From NCBI GenBank assembly GCA_964477085.1, contig CAYZDF010000049.1:1-20980 (forward strand): a stretch of 20,980 nt of DNA, given 5' to 3'. The stretch comes from Dichloromethanomonas sp964477085. Lineage in GTDB: Bacteria > Bacillota > Desulfitobacteriia > Desulfitobacteriales > Syntrophobotulaceae. Positions within the stretch are counted from its first letter, which is position 1; each line of letters begins with the position of its first letter. The notes under the pieces are model-generated. The model was not told the DNA's origin. It made no database searches and was given only the letters and a program-made list of their open reading frames with translations. Positions 15,620 through 20,980 of the stretch are shown piece by piece. Both the position numbers and the translations under genes were made by a program.

Positions 15620-16014
15620 AGGATCTCCTCTTTCTATTGGTCTTGATCTATCTTTTATCTTAACACATCATCAGATTTTAAGCCAGAAGATAAGAAAATC
15701 TTGACAATTCAATAATAGAAAGATAGCAAAACTCTAAGTCTTTATTTTAGGCTATTCAAAGTTTTTTAAATTTTTCCAATAGTAAAATTTTATATACTTA
15801 TGGTTATATGTAAAAAAAATACTTTAAATGTTAAATAAAAATGTTATTATTAAAGATATGCCAGATCTCGCTTCCTAAAATAATAAACAAAAATTTATTT
15901 TATAAAAATGTTATATTGAATACATAATACATTTTGTTTAAGCATTTACTAATGAGAGCAATTTGTATTAAATAGTATAGTATGCCATCGAATGACTGAA
16001 GGGTAGTGAACTAG
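15620..16014. other. 395-base A/T-rich intergenic region
   Basis: This gap separates the divergently transcribed SPFH gene and the CCG-domain gene, so it must hold promoters for both, yet none is convincing. TTGACA at 15701-15706 on the plus strand has only TAGCAA at the proper distance. I see no open frame with a ribosome-binding site, tRNA, hairpin with T-run or long repeat. The stretch 15760-15930 is strongly A/T-rich with several short A and T runs and could be curved DNA or a regulator-binding region. Confidence 0.5.
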
Positions 16015-17007
16015 ATGCCTGCGAAGAAAAAAATACCTCCGGTATTGGAGATACTTCGAGACAATATAGTTAAATATGGAAATCCTCTGGCCTTAAAGCC
16101 AAACGAGACATCGACATGGGCCAAAGAGCTGAATCTGCCGGAAAAAGGAGATATTCTCTTTTATACTGGTGGAGAATATCAACTCCTTCCTTATATCGAT
16201 TCACTCGTTAAAACTCTAACATACGTGAACCCTGCCAGTAAAATTTTTTCCTGGCTTATGGAAGCCAGAAAACTAATCAATATGACGGGCATCAACGCAG
16301 AAAAAATCTATGCCTCAATTCTTGCCAAAGACAAAAAAAGATATTTCTCCATCAACTATAAAGCTGTCTACATTCTTAAACAGTTAGGTTATGACGTTTG
16401 TTATGACCGCAAAGGAGAGCTTTATAGCGGAGCGCTGCTCTATGAATTGGGTTTTTGGAAAGATCTTAATACCTATGCTGAGAGAGTGTCTGAGAGCATT
16501 CGAAAAACTGAAGCCAAAACGATTGTTTGTATTTCACCCCATGCCGCCGAAATGTTTAAATTGATCTATCCCCAAATCGTAGACTTTCCCGAGATTGAAG
16601 TAAAGACATTTACTGAGATGGTTTGGGAAAAAAGGGAGTTATTACCCCCTGTAAAACATAATGAACCGGTTGTTGTCCATGATTCCTGTCGCCTGGCCCG
16701 AGAGCTTGGAATCGCAGAGGAATTGAGAGATATTCTGGATGCTGTCGGTGTGAAACACGTGGAGCCCATTCGACATAAAGAATGGACTACCTGCTGCGGA
16801 GGTCCCAGCAAAATGCTTTTCCCCGATGTTTCAAAGATTGTTGCAGGTCGTAGAGTCACTGAATTATCCGATACAGGTGCAACGAAGGCTCTCATCTCTT
16901 GTCCATATTGTTTGTCAGCACTACAAAGCGGTGTGGATAAAAGTAATGAAATTATCCTGGATGATGTAGTGGAATTCTTATATAGGGGGTTCGTTAATAA
17001 TGAATGA
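16015..17007 (+). CDS. CCG-domain (LutA/HdrB-like) Fe-S protein
   Basis: A 330-residue member of the cysteine-rich (CCG) family seen in LutA, GlpC and HdrB, whose CCG motifs hold an Fe-S centre in electron transfer from 2-hydroxyacids. The C-terminal motif is present: HDSCR (C225), TTCCGGP (C260, C261) and SCPYC (C296, C299). The N-terminal half has the counterpart fold signature (GDILFYTGGEYQ) but none of the expected cysteines, so only one of the two usual CCG modules seems functional. LutA proteins are nearer 240 residues; the extra length is mostly an N-terminal extension. GAAGGG (15998-16003) precedes the ATG by 11 bases. The stop overlaps the LutB-like start by eight bases (ATGAATGA), indicating translational coupling and a shared complex. 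An exact role in lactate oxidation is inferred. Confidence 0.8.
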   Translation: MPAKKKIPPVLEILRDNIVKYGNPLALKPNETSTWAKELNLPEKGDILFYTGGEYQLLPYIDSLVKTLTYVNPASKIFSWLMEARKLINMTGINAEKIYASILAKDKKRYFSINYKAVYILKQLGYDVCYDRKGELYSGALLYELGFWKDLNTYAERVSESIRKTEAKTIVCISPHAAEMFKLIYPQIVDFPEIEVKTFTEMVWEKRELLPPVKHNEPVVVHDSCRLARELGIAEELRDILDAVGVKHVEPIRHKEWTTCCGGPSKMLFPDVSKIVAGRRVTELSDTGATKALISCPYCLSALQSGVDKSNEIILDDVVEFLYRGFVNNE

Positions 17008-18199
17008 TTTAAATAAAGAATTAAGTGCTTACACCAAGAACTTAAATAAAGCCAGTAAAGATTCAAATATTAACAATGCCATGAATCGTGCGGTTAAGTC
17101 TTATCGAGAAAATGTACAGACTGCTATGGAAAGGTATCCGCATACTCCTGAGTTGGCTGAAGAAGTGCGAAAAATAAAAGAATACTCCATGAAGAATAAT
17201 AAACAGCTTCTCAATCAAGCCATGGAAGTCATTGAGAAAAACAAAGGGAAGGCTTTCTATGCGAAAGATCGGGAGGGAGCTTACCAGATCTTAAATGATA
17301 TTATCGGGACTGGAAAAGTGGTTGTTAAAGGTAAAAGTATGTTGGGCGAGGAACTCCAACTAAGACATCACCTGGAAAAGCAAGGAAATGAGGTATGGGA
17401 AACTGACCTCGGGGAGTTTATCCTCCAATTAAAGGATGACAAACCCATGCATATCCTTTCACCAGCTATTCATGTTCCTAGAGAGCAAGTAGCTGAAATC
17501 TTCACCGAATTCTTCAAAAAAGAAGTATCCCCGGATATTCAGGAAGAAGTAGCAGTGGTCAGAGAATTTTTGAGAGAAAAGTACTTTCGGGCTGATGTAG
17601 GGATCAGTGGGGCCAATGTCGTAGCAGCTGATACCGGACAAATCGTGATCATTGAAAATGAAGGCAATGTTAGGCTTTGTACGGGTGCACCTCCGGTTCA
17701 TATCGTCCTGGTTGGCATTGAGAAATTAGTTCCTACCTTTCTTGATTCCATGAAAGTATCTGAAGTCACCTGGCGATATGCCAATTATGTCTGCCCCAGT
17801 TATCTGAATGTCATTAGTGGCCCCAGTAAAACAGGGGATATCGAGAAGGTGACTACCTACGGTGCTCACGGCCCCAAAGAGTTTTACGTCATATTTGTTG
17901 ATAATGGCCGTAGTGAAATGATGGAGAGTGAAGATTTTAAACAAGCTTCTCATTGTTTGCGCTGCGGAGGTTGTATGTATGAATGTCCGGTCTTTCAGGT
18001 TACGGCAGGACATTATGGCCGAACCTATTTAAGTGGGATTGGCTCTGTATGGACAACATTTGTCGATGGTGGAGTGGATATGGCGGCACCCATGCTGTAT
18101 ACCTGCTTGCGCTGCGGTCGTTGTGTTGAGCGTTGTCCGATGCAGATCGATGTACCGACAATGGTCGGTAAACTCAGAAGCAAAGTTGTTTCAGACTAA
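17000..18199 (+). CDS. LutB-like LUD-domain ferredoxin protein
   Basis: This 399-residue protein joins a LUD domain to a C-terminal pair of [4Fe-4S] sites, the plan of LutB, which takes part in L-lactate oxidation to pyruvate. LUD hallmarks include KGKSMLGEE and TDLGEFILQL in the first half, then GANVVAADTGQ and ENEGN, and CTGAPPVHIVLVGIEKLVP. The clusters are C319-x2-C322-x2-C325-x3-C329-P and C369-x2-C372-x2-C375-x3-C379-P. It is shorter than typical LutB (about 470). AGGGGG at 16984-16989 precedes the ATG by ten bases. No LutC, lactate permease or lactate dehydrogenase is adjacent, so the pair may serve another hydroxyacid or work with distant partners. Confidence 0.85.
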   Translation: MNDLNKELSAYTKNLNKASKDSNINNAMNRAVKSYRENVQTAMERYPHTPELAEEVRKIKEYSMKNNKQLLNQAMEVIEKNKGKAFYAKDREGAYQILNDIIGTGKVVVKGKSMLGEELQLRHHLEKQGNEVWETDLGEFILQLKDDKPMHILSPAIHVPREQVAEIFTEFFKKEVSPDIQEEVAVVREFLREKYFRADVGISGANVVAADTGQIVIIENEGNVRLCTGAPPVHIVLVGIEKLVPTFLDSMKVSEVTWRYANYVCPSYLNVISGPSKTGDIEKVTTYGAHGPKEFYVIFVDNGRSEMMESEDFKQASHCLRCGGCMYECPVFQVTAGHYGRTYLSGIGSVWTTFVDGGVDMAAPMLYTCLRCGRCVERCPMQIDVPTMVGKLRSKVVSD

Positions 18200-18289
18200 A
18201 TACAGGACGAAGTACAGGACAGAATTCAATAAACAATGGCATAGTTCCCGAAGCAATTATTTCCTTAACTGGATAGGAAATGTCAGCAG

Positions 18290-18306
18290 GTGGAATTGAC
18301 TTCCAC
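18290..18306. repeat. inverted repeat over a promoter-like -35 box
   Basis: GTGGAA (18290-18295) and TTCCAC (18301-18306) are perfect six-base arms around TTGAC. They overlap the -35 element of the predicted promoter at 18296-18324, so this could be a repressor or activator site. No T-run follows, which argues against a terminator. Confidence 0.4.
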
Positions 18307-18324
18307 ATATGATTATATTATCGT
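18296..18324 (+). promoter_or_regulatory. possible promoter of the DUF3846-like/Gate genes
   Basis: TTGACT (18296-18301) and TATCGT (18319-18324) are separated by 17 bases. The -35 is one base off consensus and the -10 matches four of six. Transcription would begin near 18331, at the left arm of the 18330-18372 inverted repeat. Confidence 0.4.
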
Positions 18325-18329
18325 AATGG

Positions 18330-18372
18330 ATAGTAAGTAGAGTAGAAAAAAATCTTAAACTTTACTTACTAT
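18330..18372 (+). repeat. 14-base inverted repeat in the DUF3846-like gene leader
   Basis: ATAGTAAGTAGAGT (18330-18343) faces ACTTTACTTACTAT (18359-18372). All 14 positions pair in RNA if one G-U wobble is allowed, around a 15-base A-rich loop. It ends ten bases before the AAAGGAG ribosome site at 18382-18388. It may be a leader hairpin or an operator. There is no T-run of the kind a terminator needs. Confidence 0.5.
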
Positions 18373-18397
18373 TGATTTATTAAAGGAGTGTCTAAAG

Positions 18398-18700
18398 ATG
18401 GCAGAAAAGATTAAAGTATTGCTTTGCCCTCCCGGCAAAAAGCCTCAACTCACCGAGATAGAAAATGAAATCGCATCAATTGAAGAGATATTAGATGGTG
18501 TATTAGGTGTAAAAGTGCTTGATGACAGCGGGATGTGTCTGTTATTTAACGATATCGGGGATCGAAAAGCCTTGGATCTTAATAGAGTTATTCAAAACGA
18601 TCCGATCTTCGGTTCGTGCATCTTCTGCCGTAAAGATGGGGAGCGGTTCATATCTCTTACTGATGATGAGATTCAGGATCTCGAAAATCTTCTGGCGTGA
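18398..18700 (+). CDS. DUF3846-like small protein
   Basis: A 100-residue acidic protein with no membrane segment. The order of features resembles DUF3846 proteins: an opening strand (KVLLCPPGKKP), a central segment where a display of aspartates leads to a LLFND turn, and the NRVI motif followed by an IFGSCIFC strand. The similarity is judged by eye and is moderate. Two cysteines at C76 and C79 could bind a metal or be redox-active but are not part of a known motif. It has an excellent ribosome site (AAAGGAG, nine bases before the ATG) and lies 28 bases before the Gate-domain gene, so the two are probably co-transcribed. Function is unknown. Confidence 0.65.
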   Translation: MAEKIKVLLCPPGKKPQLTEIENEIASIEEILDGVLGVKVLDDSGMCLLFNDIGDRKALDLNRVIQNDPIFGSCIFCRKDGERFISLTDDEIQDLENLLA

Positions 18701-18728
18701 CCCTTACAACTGAAGGTAGGAAAGAACA

Positions 18729-19679
18729 TTGTCAAAAATAACACTCAATACATGGAAACAGGGAACAATTAAAGGGTTTGATACAACCTGGAGTTTAGCT
18801 AAAATTATTTTTCCCGTTACCGTCATTGTCTCAATTCTTAAATACACACCCCTCATTAATTTATTATCAGAAGTGCTCTCACCAGTGATGGGAATCTTCG
18901 GGTTAACTGGGGATTCTGCGATTGTTCTTGTCCTTGGCAATGTTCTTAATCTTTATGCTGCTGTTGGTGCTATCTTAACCATGGAGCTAACTGTCAAACA
19001 AGTCTTTATCTTATCCGTGATGCTTAGCCTGTCTCATAATATTATTGTCGAGACGGCCATCACCACAAAAATTGGTGTCAAACCCTGGACAATGGCAGGG
19101 TTAAGACTTCTCATGGCCTTTGCCTTTGCGTTCTTAATGAACCTATTCTGGCCGGGTGGACAGGAGATTGCGCAATACGGTCTTATTCCAGCCCAGACTC
19201 ACGTCTTAAGTACGTGGTCAGAAATATTACTTAATGCAATCCAGATAGCTTTTATTGGGATCATCCAAATCGTCGTTATTGTCATCCCTGTCATGATTAT
19301 GATTCAAATCCTGAAAGACATAGATGTCTTACCCTTTTTAGCCAAACTACTCAGTCCCATGACCCGTATTCTGGGGGTTAGTGATAAAACGGGTGTAACC
19401 TTATTAGCTGGAATACTCTTTGGAATAGCTTACGGTGCAGGGGTCATTATCCAGACAGCCAAGGAAGAGAATCTATCCAAAAAAGATCTCTATCTTGTCA
19501 GTATTTTTCTGGTTTCCTGCCATGCTGTGATTGAGGACACCTTAATTTTTGTGCCTCTAGGTATCAATGTCATTCCTTTGCTACTCATCAGAATCGCCTT
19601 AGCCTTTATTGTAACCATCATTACTGCAGGATTCTGGCGTAAGGTCGATCATAAAAAGGAGTTTGCCCAGGAACTTTGA
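18729..19679 (+). CDS. nucleoside-recognition (Gate) domain membrane protein
   Basis: This 316-residue protein is very hydrophobic, with about eight predicted membrane helices and two homologous Gate halves. The first half includes NVLNLYAAVGAI from about residue 71, and the second LFGIAYGAGVIIQ from about 231. Such proteins are related to the nucleoside transporter core, SpmA/SpmB and the FeoB gate, and are commonly annotated as nucleoside recognition proteins. The substrate is not known. The TTG start at 18729 is supported by TAGG at 18717-18720 about eight bases upstream. The gene ends inside the start of the ABC remnant. Confidence 0.8.
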   Translation: MSKITLNTWKQGTIKGFDTTWSLAKIIFPVTVIVSILKYTPLINLLSEVLSPVMGIFGLTGDSAIVLVLGNVLNLYAAVGAILTMELTVKQVFILSVMLSLSHNIIVETAITTKIGVKPWTMAGLRLLMAFAFAFLMNLFWPGGQEIAQYGLIPAQTHVLSTWSEILLNAIQIAFIGIIQIVVIVIPVMIMIQILKDIDVLPFLAKLLSPMTRILGVSDKTGVTLLAGILFGIAYGAGVIIQTAKEENLSKKDLYLVSIFLVSCHAVIEDTLIFVPLGINVIPLLLIRIALAFIVTIITAGFWRKVDHKKEFAQEL

Positions 19680-20035
19680 TTATTTTCAAGTCTCATAATA
19701 ATGGTTTGCAAATAGCTTATCTGTCCGGAGGACAGAAACAGAGGGTGGCCATCGCCCGGGCTTTGGCTATGAAACCAAAGGTAATGCTGTTTGATGAACC
19801 GACTTCGGCACTTGACCCCGAATTCGTGGGTGAAGTTCTTTCGGTCATGAAGGATCTGGCTAAAGAAGGTATGACCATGGTTGTTGTGACGCATGAGATG
19901 GGATTTGCCAGAGAAGTAGGTGATTGGGTGATCTACCTTGATGAAGGAAACATCATCGAAGTCGCCAGACCTGAAGAAATGTTTAATAACCCTATTAACC
20001 AGCGGACTCAGGAATTTCTAAGCTGTGTATTATAA
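19676..20035 (+). pseudogene. 3' remnant of a polar-amino-acid ABC ATPase (GlnQ-like)
   Basis: From about 19721 the frame encodes the C-terminal half of an amino-acid transport ATPase: signature LSGGQKQR (16-23 of the frame), Walker B MLFDEPTSALD, the H-loop VVVTHE, and a C-terminus NPINQRTQEFL typical of the GlnQ/HisP group. About 115-130 residues that should precede it, including Walker A and the Q-loop, are absent. The first 15 or so codons show no similarity apart from a possible AY just before LSGGQ. The only available start is TTG 19676, which overlaps the previous stop and has AGGA only three bases upstream. ATP binding is not possible without Walker A, so I call it a decayed remnant of a deletion. 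No permease or binding-protein gene is nearby. It overlaps the end of the convergent CvfB-like gene by six bases. Confidence 0.82.
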
Positions 20036-20869
20036 TTGCTTAAGTATAAAACCATTTTCAGTTTTGATGATCACATTGCTTTTCAGGAGTGAGCCAATTG
20101 CCCTTTTAAATGCAGCTTTACTCAGGTGATATGTTTTCTCAATTTCTTCGGGCGAGGCTTTTTCATCGACTGGAAGGTGACCGTGATGCTGCTTCATTTT
20201 CTGTAGAATTATTTCAACATCAGTGTTGACTTGTTTATGAGCTAGATCTCTTAGGGAGAGGTCTAGCTTTCCGTCTTCTCTAACCCGGATGACTCTGCCT
20301 TCAACTCGATCCCCATTATCAAGATCTGTAAAGTATTCATTGACGGGAATAAGCCCCTGATACTGATCATCAATCGCAACAAAGGCACCTATTTCGGGAT
20401 GAAGATAATAGATGGTACCCTTGACCTTATCATTTTTCCGGTAAGGGCTATGGGCAGAGAGATATTTGGTAATATCAGTCGTGCAACTGATTCTTTCGCT
20501 TTTATCCAAGTAAAGATAAACCAAATACCTTCTGCCAATCTGCAGAGGAAAACGTTGTTCACCGAACGGTAAGAATAAGCCTCTGTCTAGTCCGAAGTCG
20601 AGGAAAGCCCCGAATTGGGTTTTGGCTGTTACCTGAAGGTAAGCCAGTTGTCCAACTTCAGCCAGTGGCTTCTTGGTGGTTGCAATCAAGCGATTCTCAG
20701 AATCCTTGTAGATAAAGACGTTTAGGATGTCTCCTTCTTTCAGACCTTTGGGGATTTGTTTTGATGGTAATAAGACATTATCTTTACGTTTACCGGTTTG
20801 AGCATTAAGATAAGCACCGAAAGGCGAAAAGTTAGATACCTCAAGCTTATTCATTTGACCAATTTTCAC
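20030..20869 (-). CDS. CvfB/YitL-like S1 RNA-binding protein
   Basis: I choose GTG 20869: AAGGAG on the minus strand lies eight bases before it, while the ATG 26 codons upstream has no such site. The resulting 279-residue protein shows the CvfB plan of three S1-type OB-fold domains (about 3-62, 65-125 and 138-203) and a C-terminal winged helix (about 210-279, with KAAFKRAIGSLLK). The third S1 domain contains the GYGLIP-like turn (QGLIPVNEY). CvfB of Staphylococcus binds RNA and affects virulence-factor expression; YitL of Bacillus is the related protein. Here an RNA-binding role is inferred, with no virulence implied. There is no terminator between its end and the convergent ABC remnant. Confidence 0.88.
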   Translation of the reverse strand: MKIGQMNKLEVSNFSPFGAYLNAQTGKRKDNVLLPSKQIPKGLKEGDILNVFIYKDSENRLIATTKKPLAEVGQLAYLQVTAKTQFGAFLDFGLDRGLFLPFGEQRFPLQIGRRYLVYLYLDKSERISCTTDITKYLSAHSPYRKNDKVKGTIYYLHPEIGAFVAIDDQYQGLIPVNEYFTDLDNGDRVEGRVIRVREDGKLDLSLRDLAHKQVNTDVEIILQKMKQHHGHLPVDEKASPEEIEKTYHLSKAAFKRAIGSLLKSNVIIKTENGFILKQL

Positions 20870-20923
20870 GATAAGCACTCCTTCTCTGATACTGTCAATA
20901 CTATTATTTAACGAATATCTTAG

Positions 20924-20951
20924 ATTATAACTCAACTTTCCCAACATTAAA
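20924..20951 (-). promoter_or_regulatory. possible promoter of the CvfB-like gene
   Basis: On the minus strand a perfect TATAAT (20929-20924) is preceded after 16 bases by TTTAAT, a poor -35. It would give a leader of about 50 bases before GTG 20869. A TTGACA also occurs closer to the gene but falls too near the ribosome site to act as a -35. Confidence 0.4.
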
Positions 20952-20980
20952 TAATGGTTAAAGCCATGATTCTTCTGACA

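Noticed and set aside
15701..15729. TTGACA in the 395-base gap as a promoter for the CCG-domain gene
   Set aside because: The only sequence at 17 bases is TAGCAA, a poor -10, and the distance to the gene is about 285 bases.
18033..18299. An 88-codon frame across the end of the LutB-like gene
   Set aside because: It is in a different phase of a gene with clear ferredoxin motifs, and it has no ribosome site or recognisable features.
20870..20947. ATG 20947 as the start of the CvfB-like gene
   Set aside because: No ribosome site precedes it, the extra residues do not resemble the family, and a TATAAT lies within that stretch; GTG 20869 has AAGGAG at good spacing.
1..20980. CRISPR array, prophage or insertion sequence
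   Set aside because: No evenly spaced repeats, phage structural genes, transposase motifs or terminal inverted repeats were seen; the only clear gene damage is the ABC remnant at 19676-20035.

Overview
The window looks like chromosomal sequence from a low-to-moderate GC monoderm bacterium, most likely a Clostridia-type Firmicute of the Peptococcaceae/Desulfitobacterium kind. This is an inference from gene content and translation signals. Purine-rich Shine-Dalgarno sites and GTG/TTG start codons are common, A/T-rich intergenic stretches hold rho-independent terminators, and the genes include a LutB-like LUD protein, a DUF1540 protein, a CvfB/YitL-type S1 protein and an FtsK/SpoIIIE translocase. 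No species assignment is possible from the sequence alone, and no phage, CRISPR array or intact insertion sequence is visible.

Layout. (1) Positions 1-356 hold a tRNA-Trp(CCA) on the minus strand, driven by a consensus-perfect sigma-A promoter. Just beyond it, at the window edge, may lie the first codons of a minus-strand gene. (2) Positions 357-4440 carry three plus-strand genes in close succession: a PHP-domain phosphoesterase, a two-helix K+ channel with an RCK domain, and an FtsK/SpoIIIE DNA translocase. A strong terminator closes the group. (3) Positions 4631-13192 encode one giant protein of 2853 residues, a cyclic beta-1,2-glucan synthase with GT84, middle cyclization-type (GH189-like) and GH94 regions, followed at 75 bases by an AIM24/TIGR00266 protein and a terminator. 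(4) Positions 14268-14730 hold a small protein with two DUF1540 cysteine motifs and a strong terminator. (5) An SPFH/band-7 (prohibitin-like) membrane protein lies on the minus strand, followed by a 395-base A/T-rich gap. (6) Positions 16015-18199 carry two translationally overlapping genes, a cysteine-rich CCG-domain protein and a LutB-like LUD/ferredoxin protein, which suggest oxidation of a 2-hydroxyacid such as lactate. (7) Positions 18398-20035 hold a DUF3846-like small protein, a nucleoside-recognition (Gate) membrane protein, and the C-terminal remnant of a polar-amino-acid ABC ATPase. (8) A CvfB-like S1 protein converges on that remnant from the minus strand.

Most genes look like ordinary housekeeping or accessory metabolism. 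The items that best repay a second look are: a canonical EF-hand calcium-loop sequence inside the middle domain of the cyclic glucan synthase; a well-placed internal Shine-Dalgarno/ATG pair in the K+ channel gene that would make a free RCK subunit, as is known for MthK; the LutA-like protein whose N-terminal half lacks the expected cysteines; paired inverted repeats upstream of the DUF3846-like gene; a 17-base near-perfect direct repeat flanking the terminator before the glucan synthase; and the decapitated ABC ATPase. I did not find a convincing wholly new multi-gene system.
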